Below are positions 7,689-15,757 of a stretch of 36,132 nucleotides of DNA, piece by piece (position 1 is the stretch's first letter; each line of letters begins with the position of its first letter). Origin of the DNA: Anaerosoma sp034007245 (GTDB lineage Bacteria; Actinomycetota; Coriobacteriia; Anaerosomatales; Anaerosomataceae). The position numbers were made by a program, and so were the translations under genes. The stretch spans positions 1 through 36,132 of the forward strand of contig JAVERH010000007.1 of NCBI GenBank assembly GCA_034007245.1, in the 5' to 3' direction. The notes below the pieces were generated by a model, which saw only the letters and a program-made list of their open reading frames with translations, did not search any database and was not told where the DNA came from.

Positions 7689-8756
7689 ATGCGTGAGAAG
7701 CTTCAATCGATCCTCTCGTCATATGATGAGATCACCGCAAAGCTCTCAGACCAGGCGGTCCTGAACGATCAAAAAGAGTACGCCCGCCTTGCGAAGGAGC
7801 ACTCCGGTATGACCCAGCTCGCGAACAAGGTTCGTGAGTACTTCGGTGTGCTCGACGGCATCGCCGAGGCCAGGGAGATCCAGCGCACCGAGAGCGACGC
7901 GGAGATGAAGGAACTCGCGAAAGCCGAGCTCGATGAGCTCGAGGTCCTCGTGGGTCCGCTCGAGGAAGCACTCAAAGTCATGATGCTTCCGGTCGATCCC
8001 AATGATGACAAGAACGTCATCGTGGAGATCCGTGCCGGTGCCGGTGGTGACGAAGCCGGTCTGTTCGCAGGCGATCTCTATCGCATGTACACCCGCTACG
8101 CAGAGACACAGAAGTGGAAGGTCGAGGAGATCGACGCTACCGAGAACGAGGTCGGCGGGTACAAGGAAGCCTCCTTCATGGTCAAGGGTAAGGGCGTCTA
8201 CTCCAAGATGAAGTTCGAGAGCGGCGTGCATCGCGTGCAGCGTGTGCCTGCGACCGAAAGCCAGGGTCGCATCCACACCTCGACCGCGACCGTCGCGGTG
8301 CTACCCGAGGCCGAGGACGTCGAGATCGAAGTCAAGCAGAGCGACCTGCGGATCGATGTTTACCGATCGAGCGGTCCCGGTGGTCAGAGCGTGAACACCA
8401 CCGACTCGGCAGTGCGTATCACGCACGTGCCGACAGGCCTGGTGGTGCAGTCGCAGAACCAGAAGTCCCAGCTTCAGAACCGTGAGGCTGCACTGCGAGT
8501 GCTTCGTGCCCGTCTCTATGAGCAGGAGATGGATCGTCGCAACGCCGAGCTTGGTGCTGCCCGGAAGAGCCAGATCGGCTCAGGTGATCGCTCCGAGAAG
8601 ATTCGCACGTACAACGTCCCGCAGGATCGCATCACCGATCATAGGATCGGGCTTACGGTGCACAACCTGCATGGGGTGCTTATGGGGGATCTCGACCCGC
8701 TCCTCGAGGGCCTCGCTGCCGCCGATCGGGCGGAGCGTCTGGCGGCGGTGGTGTAG
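7689..8756 (+). CDS. prfA: Peptide chain release factor 1
   Basis: A 355-residue class I release factor that ends translation at UAA and UAG. The peptidyl-transferase motif is in SSGPGGQSVNTTDSA (GGQ), and the stop-codon reading segment is RVPATESQGRIHTS, whose PAT tripeptide is the RF1 type rather than the SPF of RF2. AAGGG lies upstream of the ATG at 7689. The GGQ glutamine is the expected methylation target of PrmC, encoded immediately downstream with no gap. Confidence 0.97.
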   Translation: MREKLQSILSSYDEITAKLSDQAVLNDQKEYARLAKEHSGMTQLANKVREYFGVLDGIAEAREIQRTESDAEMKELAKAELDELEVLVGPLEEALKVMMLPVDPNDDKNVIVEIRAGAGGDEAGLFAGDLYRMYTRYAETQKWKVEEIDATENEVGGYKEASFMVKGKGVYSKMKFESGVHRVQRVPATESQGRIHTSTATVAVLPEAEDVEIEVKQSDLRIDVYRSSGPGGQSVNTTDSAVRITHVPTGLVVQSQNQKSQLQNREAALRVLRARLYEQEMDRRNAELGAARKSQIGSGDRSEKIRTYNVPQDRITDHRIGLTVHNLHGVLMGDLDPLLEGLAAADRAERLAAVV

Positions 8757-9638
8757 ATGACCGAGCGCGTCTGGACAGTGAGAGACGCGCTCGAGTGGAC
8801 GTGCGAGTACCTGGGCCGCAAGGACGACGAGCACCCTCGCCGGTCCGCCGAGTGGTTGCTCTCTGCGGCCACCGGGCTCTCTCGCGTCGAGCTCTACGCG
8901 TATCACGATCGTCCGCTCTCGCCAGAGGAGCGCTCTTCCTATCGCACTCTCGTGGCCAAGCGTGCCGAGGGCATGCCTCTTCAGTACGTCACCGGCGAGA
9001 TGCCCTTCCGTCACCTCATCGTTCACGTGGAGCCCGGTGTGTTTATCCCGCGCCCTGAGACCGAGGTGCTCGTAGACGTTGTGCTCGAGCATCTGGTGGC
9101 TATGGAGAAACCGGTCGTCGTCGATCTCTGTTCCGGCTCAGGATGTGTGGCGGTCTCGATCGCGAGCGAGCATCCTGGCGCCCGGGTGTGGGCGGTCGAC
9201 CTGAGCGATCTTGCAGTGACGGTCACACATCGGAATGCAGGTAATGCAAAGGTCGCTGACAGGGTACAGTCACTTCATGGAGACCTTTTCGATCCACTAC
9301 CGAGCGAGCTTTCCGGTACGGTCGATTTCATCGTGTCCAACCCTCCGTATATTCCGAGTGGAGATCTGCCCGATCTACCGCCCGAGATCCTTGGCTACGA
9401 GCCCGGTCTGGCGCTTGATGGCGGGCCAGACGGGCTCGATGTCTTCCGGCGCATCGCTGATGCGGCTGATGCATGGTTGGCTCCGGATGGAGGGCTTGCT
9501 TTCGAGCTGGATAGTGGATGTGTCGCCGCAGCCGCTGCGGAGCTGGAAGCACGGTTCGAGGAAGTGACGGTACGACGTGATCTCGTCGGCCGTGAGCGTA
9601 TCGTCTATGCAAGGAAAGGTAGGTCGATGCAGCGATGA
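8757..9638 (+). CDS. prmC: Release factor glutamine methyltransferase
   Basis: A 293-residue SAM-dependent enzyme that N5-methylates the GGQ glutamine of release factors. The SAM-binding motif VVDLCSGSGCVAVSIA lies near residue 120, and the catalytic NPPYIP is preceded by FIVSN near 193. The N-terminal helical domain ending in YVTGEMPF is also typical. The ATG immediately follows the prfA stop, and the stop overlaps tsaC by 4 bp, so the three genes form one transcriptional unit. Confidence 0.96.
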   Translation: MTERVWTVRDALEWTCEYLGRKDDEHPRRSAEWLLSAATGLSRVELYAYHDRPLSPEERSSYRTLVAKRAEGMPLQYVTGEMPFRHLIVHVEPGVFIPRPETEVLVDVVLEHLVAMEKPVVVDLCSGSGCVAVSIASEHPGARVWAVDLSDLAVTVTHRNAGNAKVADRVQSLHGDLFDPLPSELSGTVDFIVSNPPYIPSGDLPDLPPEILGYEPGLALDGGPDGLDVFRRIADAADAWLAPDGGLAFELDSGCVAAAAAELEARFEEVTVRRDLVGRERIVYARKGRSMQR

Positions 9639-10273
9639 ACAAGGTGATGCACGTCGACCCGGAAAACCCCTCGGCGGAGGTCGTCAATCTCGCCGCCACG
9701 ATGCTCAAGGACGGGGGCATCGTCGTCTTTCCGACGGAGACGGTGTACGGGATCGGTGCTTCCGCTATAACCTGTTTCGGCTCTCAGGAGATCATCGACA
9801 TCAAGATGCGCCCCAAGAACAAGCCGCTTCCGTGGCTGGTCGAGGGCGAAGGCGCGCTCGATAAGTATGGTGTGGATATTCCGGAGTACGCGCATCGACT
9901 GGCACTCGCGTTCTGGCCCGGCGCACTCACTATCGTGGTGAAGGCTGCAGAGATCGTGGCCAAGGAGTTCCGCGATGATCGTGGCACGGTGGCGCTGCGC
10001 TCACCGGAACATGAGCTGGTACGGGAGCTCATCCGTGTGAACGGTGCTGCGATCGTCACCACATCTGCCAACACCTCGGGCCTGCCGCCTGCGACGTCGT
10101 TCGATGAGCTCGAAGAGCGTATCATCGCAGCGGCGGATATCGTGCTCGACGGTGGCGAGACCCCGCACAGGCTTGCATCCACGGTGGTCGACTGTACCGG
10201 GCTGGAGCCAGTGGTGACTCGCGTCGGGCCGGTCTCCGAGGATGAGATCGCCGCGGTGCTCGGTGCGCAATAG
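9635..10273 (+). CDS. tsaC: L-threonylcarbamoyladenylate synthase (TsaC/YrdC type)
   Basis: A 212-residue YrdC-domain protein that makes threonylcarbamoyl-AMP from threonine, bicarbonate and ATP for the t6A37 modification of tRNA. FPTETVYGIG near residue 33, KMRPKNKPLPWLV near 58-70, and TTSANTSGLPP near 142 are the family blocks. It lacks the extra Sua5 C-terminal domain, hence the short form. The ATGA overlap with prmC indicates coupling. The other t6A genes are not in this window. Confidence 0.93.
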   Translation: MNKVMHVDPENPSAEVVNLAATMLKDGGIVVFPTETVYGIGASAITCFGSQEIIDIKMRPKNKPLPWLVEGEGALDKYGVDIPEYAHRLALAFWPGALTIVVKAAEIVAKEFRDDRGTVALRSPEHELVRELIRVNGAAIVTTSANTSGLPPATSFDELEERIIAAADIVLDGGETPHRLASTVVDCTGLEPVVTRVGPVSEDEIAAVLGAQ

Positions 10274-10304
10274 AACTGAGATCTGATTGGCGCGGCCAGT
10301 GCGG

Positions 10305-10310
10305 TACAAT
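10305..10310 (+). promoter_or_regulatory. Possible -10 element before rpiB
   Basis: TACAAT is followed 3 nt later by the large palindrome at 10314. No good -35 is visible at 16-18 bp (TCTGAT at best; TTGGCG is only 12 bp away), so this is a weak call. Confidence 0.35.
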
Positions 10311-10313
10311 CTG

Positions 10314-10343
10314 CCGGAGGCGGCCCACGTGGGTCGCCTCCGG
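10314..10343 (+). promoter_or_regulatory. 30-bp near-perfect palindrome in the rpiB leader
   Basis: The two 15-base halves (10314-10328 and 10329-10343) are reverse complements except at one position, where RNA would form a G-U pair. The centre is CCCACGTGGG. There is no T-tract. It could be the terminator of tsaC, a dimeric-repressor operator, or a leader hairpin placed 19 nt before the rpiB ATG. As RNA it would need a small central loop, which makes a DNA operator worth considering. Confidence 0.55.
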
Positions 10344-10362
10344 CCACGCTGAAGGGGAGGGC

Positions 10363-10809
10363 ATGCGTATTTTCCTCGGTTCCGACCACGCGGGCTTCGA
10401 GCTCAAGGAGCAGGTCCGCGACGTTCTTCAGAGCATCGGACACGATGTCGTCGACATCGGCCCATACACGGATGAATCCGTCGACTATCCGGACTACGCT
10501 GAGCGCGTTGGGCGCGCGGTGGCTTCAGGGGAGGCGCCCTTTGGTGTTCTCATCTGTGGGACCGGTCTTGGTATGGCCATCGCGGCCAACAAAGTCCCCG
10601 GCGTTCGCGCCGTTCAGGCGTCCGAACCGGAGATGGCCCGGATGGCGCGCCTTCATAACAACGCCAACATCCTGACGCTCCCCGGCCGCTTCATCGACAA
10701 GGAGCAGGCAGCCGAGGTGCTCTCGGTGTTCCTCTCGACGCCGTTCGAGGGTGGCCGTCATCAGCGTCGGCTGGACAAGATCAGCGAGATCGAACAGTCC
10801 CGGAAGTAG
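10363..10809 (+). CDS. rpiB: Ribose-5-phosphate isomerase B
   Basis: A 148-residue RpiB/LacAB-family enzyme that interconverts ribose-5-phosphate and ribulose-5-phosphate. The start MRIFLGSDHAGFELK, the catalytic cysteine in ICGTGLGMAIAANK and the HNNANILTLPGRF block fit RpiB. The ATG at 10363 follows GGGGAGG by a few bases. It lies 15 nt before glyA. With the transaldolase at 3356 it covers part of the non-oxidative pentose phosphate pathway; no transketolase is present here. Allose-6-phosphate activity, seen in some relatives, is not excluded. Confidence 0.95.
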   Translation: MRIFLGSDHAGFELKEQVRDVLQSIGHDVVDIGPYTDESVDYPDYAERVGRAVASGEAPFGVLICGTGLGMAIAANKVPGVRAVQASEPEMARMARLHNNANILTLPGRFIDKEQAAEVLSVFLSTPFEGGRHQRRLDKISEIEQSRK

Positions 10810-10824
10810 AGAGAGGAACACCTC

Positions 10825-12069
10825 ATGACGTTGAGTCACGTGTCCGCGTCCGACCCGGAGCTTGCAGCAGCGATGGATGCCGAGCTGGCGCGCCAGCGCG
10901 GCTCGATCGAGCTCATCGCATCCGAGAACTTCGTATCGATGGCGGTCCTGGAGGCTGCGGGTAGCGTGCTGACCAACAAGTACGCTGAGGGGCTTCCCGG
11001 TAAGCGCTACTACGGTGGGTGCGAGCAAGTCGACGTTGTGGAGGATCTTGCGCGTGAGCGCGCCAAGCAGCTCTTCGGCGCCGATCACGCCAACGTGCAG
11101 CCGCATGCGGGAGCGCCTGCCAATCTCGCTGTGTTCTACGCCATGCTCGATCCGGGCGATACGTACCTCGGCATGAATCTCGCCATGGGTGGTCACCTGA
11201 CGCATGGATCGCCCGTGAACTTCTCGGGCAAGTGGTTCAACGCCGTACCCTACGGCCTTGGCGAAGACGAGCGCATCGACTACGCCGAGGTGGAGCGTCT
11301 GGCCAAGGAGCACAGGCCGAAGATGATCATTGCGGGCGCCTCTGCGTATCCGCGCATCATCGACTTCGAACGGTTCGCTGCTATCGCCGCTGAGGTGGGC
11401 GCGAAACTCATGGTGGATATGGCCCACATCGCAGGTCTGGTCGCGGCAGGCGCCCATCCCTCGCCGGTGCCATATGCCGATGTCGTCACCTCAACGACAC
11501 ACAAGACGCTTCGTGGTCCCCGCAGCGGACTCATCCTGTGCAAGGCCGAGCACCGGGTGGCCATCGATAAGGCGGTCTTCCCTGGTCTTCAGGGCGGTCC
11601 TCTCGAGCACATCATCGCTGCCAAGGCGGTCGCGTTCCACGAGGCTATGCAGCCCGGGTTCAAGACATATATCGATCAGGTCGTCGTCAACGCTCGTGCG
11701 ATGGGTGAGGCGATGGTCGAAGGCGGTCTCCGTCTCGTCTCCGGGGGCACCGACAACCACCTGCTTCTCGTCGACCTGCGTCCCGCCGGCGTCACCGGTA
11801 AGGATGCGGAGAAGGTCCTCGAGCATGTGGGTATGACCGCGAACAAGAACGCGATCCCCAACGACCCAGAGAGCCCCTTCGTGACCAGCGGCATCCGCGT
11901 CGGCTCTGCGGCCATCACTACGCGCGGTTTCAATGAGGACGAAGCCCGTACAGTCGGTCGGCTGATCGCCGAGACTATCTTCGGTCGCGACGAGCCTGCT
12001 CGCGTCGAGGCTGTCATGGCCGAGGTCGCCTCCCTGCTCGAGGCGCACCCGCTCTATCCCGAGCTCTAG
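10825..12069 (+). CDS. glyA: Serine hydroxymethyltransferase
   Basis: A 414-residue PLP enzyme converting serine and tetrahydrofolate to glycine and methylene-tetrahydrofolate. IELIASENFVS near residue 30, YAEGLPGKRYYGGCE near 53 and the PLP-lysine segment TSTTHKTLRGPRSG near 225-238 are all intact, and the length is standard. GAGAGGA precedes the ATG. No glycine or folate riboswitch can fit in the 15-nt gap from rpiB. Its methylene-folate product is the carbon donor for ThyX encoded upstream. Confidence 0.97.
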   Translation: MTLSHVSASDPELAAAMDAELARQRGSIELIASENFVSMAVLEAAGSVLTNKYAEGLPGKRYYGGCEQVDVVEDLARERAKQLFGADHANVQPHAGAPANLAVFYAMLDPGDTYLGMNLAMGGHLTHGSPVNFSGKWFNAVPYGLGEDERIDYAEVERLAKEHRPKMIIAGASAYPRIIDFERFAAIAAEVGAKLMVDMAHIAGLVAAGAHPSPVPYADVVTSTTHKTLRGPRSGLILCKAEHRVAIDKAVFPGLQGGPLEHIIAAKAVAFHEAMQPGFKTYIDQVVVNARAMGEAMVEGGLRLVSGGTDNHLLLVDLRPAGVTGKDAEKVLEHVGMTANKNAIPNDPESPFVTSGIRVGSAAITTRGFNEDEARTVGRLIAETIFGRDEPARVEAVMAEVASLLEAHPLYPEL

Positions 12070-12085
12070 ACAAGGAGGATGCGTG

Positions 12086-12733
12086 ATGGTGAAGGATCCA
12101 AGTTGGGACAATGTGATCTTGATCGATCACCCGCTCGTGCAGCACAAGCTATCCATCCTTCGTGATGTCGGCACCGGCGCCAAGGAGTTCCGCGAGCTTG
12201 TGAAGGAGCTCGCGATGCTCGAGGCGTACGAGGCGACTCGCGGATTCCAGCTCGTCGAGACCGTCGTGCGCACTCCGATCATACAGACAGTGACGCACGT
12301 GCTCGCAGGCAAGAAGGTCGCGGTCATCCCGATCCTTCGGGCCGGCCTCGGCATGGTCGATGGCATCTTAGAGCTCATTCCAGCGGCAAAGGTCGGTCAC
12401 GTTGGTCTGTACCGCGATCCTGAGACCCTGCAGCCGGTGGAGTACTACTGCAAGTTGCCGGAGGATATCGGCGAACGCGACGTGCTGATCGTCGACCCGA
12501 TGCTCGCGACGGGTGGCTCGGCTGCTGCAGCCGTACAGTTCCTTCGTGACCGCGGAGCGCGCGAGATCAACCTTCTCGTACTGCTTGCCGCACCCGAGGG
12601 CATCGAAGAGATCAACCGCACGTGCCGGGACGTCACGATATACACGTGTGCGATCGATAGCCACCTCAACGATCACGGGTACATCGTGCCCGGTCTCGGC
12701 GATGCTGGTGACCGGTTGTTCGGCACCAAGTAG
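12086..12733 (+). CDS. upp: Uracil phosphoribosyltransferase
   Basis: A 215-residue pyrimidine salvage enzyme making UMP from uracil and PRPP. The PRPP-binding loop is VDPMLATGGSAAAA near residues 133-146, and the uracil-binding region CAIDSHLNDHGYIVPGLGDAGDR at the C-terminus is typical. AAGGAGG at 12072-12078 fits the ATG at 12086 (7-nt spacer) better than the GTG at 12083. It lies in line with glyA and the dCMP deaminase gene, an order found in many Gram-positive genomes. Confidence 0.96.
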   Translation: MVKDPSWDNVILIDHPLVQHKLSILRDVGTGAKEFRELVKELAMLEAYEATRGFQLVETVVRTPIIQTVTHVLAGKKVAVIPILRAGLGMVDGILELIPAAKVGHVGLYRDPETLQPVEYYCKLPEDIGERDVLIVDPMLATGGSAAAAVQFLRDRGAREINLLVLLAAPEGIEEINRTCRDVTIYTCAIDSHLNDHGYIVPGLGDAGDRLFGTK

Positions 12734-12748
12734 CCAGTGGAGGCATGT

Positions 12749-13207
12749 ATGCCCAGGCCCTCGTGGGACGAGTACTTCATGGCGATCACCGAGCAGGTGG
12801 GACAGCGCTCCACCTGTATAAGGCGCCATATAGGCGCGGTGATCGTGAAGGATAAGCGCATCCTCGCGACAGGGTACAACGGTGCACCCTCCGGTCTTGC
12901 GCACTGTGAAGAGGTCGGGTGCCTGCGCGATCAGCGAAAGATCCCCTCGGGTACGCAGCATGAGCTGTGCAGGGGTATCCATGCTGAGCAGAACGCGGTC
13001 ATCCAGGCCGCGCGGCACGGAATAGCGATCGACGGTGCGACCGTCTACTGCACCCATCAGCCCTGCGTGCTGTGCGCCAAGATCCTCATCAACGCGGGCA
13101 TCACGGAGATCGTCTACGGCAGTCCGTATCCCGATGAACTTGCAGCTGAGATGCTCGATGAGGCTGGCGTTGTGATCACCCGGTACGCCGGCGGTGTGAC
13201 GGAGTGA
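12749..13207 (+). CDS. comEB: dCMP deaminase
   Basis: A 152-residue zinc deaminase. The zinc site is formed by GIHAEQNA (His, and the catalytic Glu) and PCVLCAKIL (two Cys); an upstream Cys/His-containing segment (GLAHCEEVGC) is typical of the dCMP type. It makes dUMP for thymidylate synthesis, here by ThyX. I chose the ATG at 12749 because GTGGAGG at 12737-12743 is its ribosome site; a GTG at 12737 would lie within that site. The stop overlaps the tagO GTG by 3 bp. Confidence 0.92.
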   Translation: MPRPSWDEYFMAITEQVGQRSTCIRRHIGAVIVKDKRILATGYNGAPSGLAHCEEVGCLRDQRKIPSGTQHELCRGIHAEQNAVIQAARHGIAIDGATVYCTHQPCVLCAKILINAGITEIVYGSPYPDELAAEMLDEAGVVITRYAGGVTE

Positions 13208-14274
13208 ACTGGCTAGAACACGCAATCATCCTGGCGGTCGCTATCGGCGTCACGCTCGTCACGACGCCGGTCGTGAGAGTCGTCGGCCTGAGGTGGGGCA
13301 TCGTCTCGCATGCCGGAGGACGTCACGTCCACCAGGGCTCGATACCGCGGATCGGCGGTGTCGGTATGTTCGCCGGCCTTCTGGCGGCGGTGGCCGTGCG
13401 CTGTCTCGGGGAGACGAGCTGGGGATGGCAGCCCGCCCTCACTATCCCGGGTAGTCCTGCGTTCCCGGTACTCGCGGGAACCACCGTCATCTTTGCGATC
13501 GGGCTGCTCGATGACGTCGTCGACCTCTCTCCTGGCAAGAAGTTCCTGGGGCAGCTGCTGGCCGCAGGGATCACCGTCGCGGGCGGCGTCAGGATCGAGT
13601 TCTTCAGCAATCCCTTCACCGGCGGTATCGTGCTGCTGGGTCTGCTCGCCGTCCCGATCACGCTTCTTTGGATGGTGAGCTTCGCCAACATCATCAATCT
13701 CATCGATGGACTTGATGGGCTTGCAGCAGGGGTCGCGGCTATCGCGGCGGCGAGTCTTCTCGCGCTTGCCCTGGAGTCCAATCAGCCGGTCGCTGCGTTC
13801 CTGGCAGTGGTCATCATCGGGGTCTGTATCGGGTTCCTCCGGTATAACTTTCACCCGGCGTCTATCTTCATGGGGGATTCGGGCGCGCTGTTCCTCGGTT
13901 TCGCGCTTGCGTGCATTGCTCTGACGGGTGTGATGAAGTCGGTTGCAGCCATAGCCCTTGCGGTTCCGATCCTCATAGTCGGGGTACCGGTCTTCGACAC
14001 GCTTTCTGCGATCATCAGGCGCAGGCGGCATGGTCGACCGATCGGCGAGGCGGACAAAGGCCACATCCATCATCGCCTTCTTGAGCGTGGATTCAGCCAG
14101 CGGCAGACGGTGCTCATCATCTACATCTGGTCTGCAGCGCTCGCGGTCGGGGGGTATGCGATGCGGTGGGTGCCAGCCCCCTATAAGTTCCTGACGTTCA
14201 TCGTGCTCGCGCTCCTGTCGGGCCTGATGGCGTACTGGCTTGGGCTGTTCGAGGCGGCGCATCACAAGGAGTAG
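13204..14274 (+). CDS. tagO: Undecaprenyl-phosphate GlcNAc-1-phosphate transferase (TagO/WecA family)
   Basis: A 356-residue polytopic membrane enzyme of the MraY/WecA superfamily with about ten hydrophobic segments. Catalytic Asp motifs include LLDDVVDL near 100 and NIINLIDGLDGLAAG near 163; FMGDSGALFLGF and the cytoplasmic HIHHRLLERGFSQRQ follow. The HIHHRL motif is typical of WecA/TagO rather than MraY. It would put GlcNAc-1-phosphate on undecaprenyl phosphate to start a wall polymer such as a teichoic or teichuronic acid. It starts with GTG inside the comEB stop. The polymer it serves may use the sugar made by the wbp genes downstream. Confidence 0.92.
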   Translation: MNWLEHAIILAVAIGVTLVTTPVVRVVGLRWGIVSHAGGRHVHQGSIPRIGGVGMFAGLLAAVAVRCLGETSWGWQPALTIPGSPAFPVLAGTTVIFAIGLLDDVVDLSPGKKFLGQLLAAGITVAGGVRIEFFSNPFTGGIVLLGLLAVPITLLWMVSFANIINLIDGLDGLAAGVAAIAAASLLALALESNQPVAAFLAVVIIGVCIGFLRYNFHPASIFMGDSGALFLGFALACIALTGVMKSVAAIALAVPILIVGVPVFDTLSAIIRRRRHGRPIGEADKGHIHHRLLERGFSQRQTVLIIYIWSAALAVGGYAMRWVPAPYKFLTFIVLALLSGLMAYWLGLFEAAHHKE

Positions 14275-14348
14275 CCGGGCTGTGCCCCGGGGCTCGGTGA
14301 CAGGGACCGTGTCTATCCCGGAGTGTGCGGTCCGACTGGCTCTTTCTA
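14275..14348 (+). other. Gap after tagO with weak hairpins
   Basis: CCGGG/CCCGG (14275-14290) is a 5-bp stem, and GGACCG (14304-14309) pairs with CGGTCC (14328-14333) over an 18-nt loop, followed by the T-rich CTCTTTCTATT. Either could end tagO transcription, but neither is strong. Confidence 0.3.
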
Positions 14349-14377
14349 TTGTTGGACCTTAATCCTTGTTGTATAGT
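14349..14377 (+). promoter_or_regulatory. Candidate promoter of the ATP synthase operon
   Basis: TTGTTG (14349-14354) and TATAGT (14372-14377) are 17 bp apart in an AT-rich patch that stands out from the surrounding sequence. The leader to atpI would be about 110 nt and includes a CGCGCT-TTGG-AGCGCG hairpin at 14425-14440. Confidence 0.65.
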
Positions 14378-14491
14378 GGGCACGCTTTCGAGGCCACCCC
14401 CCGGGCCCGGATTCCGATGCAAGCCGCGCTTTGGAGCGCGCGCATCACATCCTGTCGCCGGTCAAGTGACCTCTCCTGCTGTGAGGGCATC

Positions 14492-14830
14492 GTGCGAAGG
14501 GACTTCAAGATTCTCGGCGTATCCTCCCTTTTCGGTCATCCTGTGGCCGCTGCAACACTCGGAGTGCTGCTTGGTGCTGTTCTGACCATTGCGTCAGAAC
14601 GAGCGGCTTCGTTCGTCATCCCCGAGGATCCCTTTCGCGGTGTTGCGATCGTGGCGGTCATGACCGGCGTGCGTCTGCTTGTCGCGGTGCTCGCACTCGC
14701 CGCGTACTCGGTCTTCGCCCGGGATGGACTCGCTCCGTTCGGTCTTGCCCTCGGCGTCTCGTTCGTTGTCGGTCTTGCGCTCGAGGCCGTGAAAGCTTCA
14801 CGTCTTAACGCATCGCACACGTCAGCCTAA
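14492..14830 (+). CDS. atpI: ATP synthase protein I-like membrane protein
   Basis: About 112 residues, starting with GTG after GAGGG. Three to four hydrophobic segments (near residues 16-36, 48-76 and 82-103) make it a small membrane protein. AtpI proteins are poorly conserved and help c-ring assembly or ion supply; identification rests mainly on size, topology and position as the first gene of the atp operon. The open frame extends upstream to 14366, but that part is low-complexity and lies in the leader. The stop is followed after 17 nt by atpB, with AAGGAGG between. Confidence 0.72.
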   Translation: MRRDFKILGVSSLFGHPVAAATLGVLLGAVLTIASERAASFVIPEDPFRGVAIVAVMTGVRLLVAVLALAAYSVFARDGLAPFGLALGVSFVVGLALEAVKASRLNASHTSA

Positions 14831-14847
14831 GGAGGAAGGCCCGAAGC

Positions 14848-15630
14848 ATGGAGGAAATGCCAACCAAGATCGAGCATCTGCTGCACGAGTTGCAGGTACT
14901 CCCGCTCTCCGGAGGGCACGGGGCGGAAGCGGTCGGATTCAGCCTCACGAACTACACGTTCTGGCTGATTGTCGCGGTCGTGCTCCTGCTTGCGTTCTTC
15001 ATCGTCGCGTCGCGCAAGGTCAAGCTCGTGCCAAGCGGCATCAGCAACCTCGCCGAAGCGGGTGTCGACTTCGTCCGCAACGGTGTTTGCGTCGATGTCA
15101 TGGGTCCGGAAGGGAAGAAGTACTTCCCGTTCCTCGGGACCATCTTCTTCTTCGTGCTCTTCAACAACCTGCTCGGCAACATTCCGCCGGCGCTGCCCGG
15201 CACAGGAACGGTCGGTACTACGTTCACGTGGGCGATTATCGTGTTCCTCGTGTATAACGGCATCGGTATCAAGAAGGTCGGTTTCTTCAAGTACATCGGG
15301 AGTCTTGTTCCTGCAGGGACGCCGTGGTGGTTATCCTGGCTCATCTTCCTGATCGAGCTCATCTCGCACTTCCTGCGGCCGTTCACGTTGGGTATCCGTT
15401 TGTTCGCCAACATGTACGCTGGCCACATCATGCTCGGCGTGTTCACCATCTTCGGTGCGATCTTCATCGAGCAGCTATCGCCGCTCAGTATCGCCGTGGT
15501 CCCGCTTTCGATCGTCATGCAGGTGCTCCTGCGTGTCTTCGAGCTGATGGTCGCCGTGCTCCAGGCGTACATCTTCACAATTCTCACTGCCGTGTACATC
15601 GACGGCGCGCTCCACGCGGGCGAGCACTAA
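14848..15630 (+). CDS. atpB: ATP synthase Fo subunit a
   Basis: A 260-residue membrane protein forming the half-channels of the Fo motor. The essential arginine is in FTLGIRLFANMYAGH near residue 185, after LISHFLRPF; the last helix ends in a YIFTILTAVYI-type segment. Five or six hydrophobic segments are visible. I used the ATG at 14848, preceded by AAGGAGGAAGG; an ATG at 14857 is an alternative. The gap to atpE (127 nt) is the longest within the operon and is rich in inverted repeats. Confidence 0.95.
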   Translation: MEEMPTKIEHLLHELQVLPLSGGHGAEAVGFSLTNYTFWLIVAVVLLLAFFIVASRKVKLVPSGISNLAEAGVDFVRNGVCVDVMGPEGKKYFPFLGTIFFFVLFNNLLGNIPPALPGTGTVGTTFTWAIIVFLVYNGIGIKKVGFFKYIGSLVPAGTPWWLSWLIFLIELISHFLRPFTLGIRLFANMYAGHIMLGVFTIFGAIFIEQLSPLSIAVVPLSIVMQVLLRVFELMVAVLQAYIFTILTAVYIDGALHAGEH

Positions 15631-15637
15631 GCACGAA

Positions 15638-15689
15638 CCGCCTCAGTGGCGGACGCACGACGGTTTCAACCGTCGCCGACCTGGCGGCG
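15638..15689 (+). promoter_or_regulatory. Cluster of small hairpins between atpB and atpE
   Basis: CCGCC/GGCGG (15638-15652), CGACGG/CCGTCG (15658-15675) and CGCCG/CGGCG (15674-15689) form three short stems, the last two overlapping so that only one can form at a time. No T-tract follows. Such structure could aid mRNA processing or partial termination and help raise c-subunit output over the other subunits. Confidence 0.45.
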
Positions 15690-15757
15690 TGAACAGAAAA
15701 TGTAGGATCAAGCGCCTTCCGGAGAAACCGGTCGGTGGGAATCACGAGGAGGAAGCA

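Noticed and set aside
10274..10362. Riboswitch before rpiB-glyA
   Set aside because: The 89-nt gap is dominated by one palindrome and shows no glycine, THF or other aptamer core that I can recognise.
13213..14265. Minus-strand open frame of 350 codons opposite tagO
   Set aside because: Highly charged antisense of a membrane protein; not a plausible gene.
14366..14491. Upstream extension of atpI or a separate small gene
   Set aside because: The region overlaps the promoter and leader, has no good ribosome site, and its translation lacks membrane or domain features.
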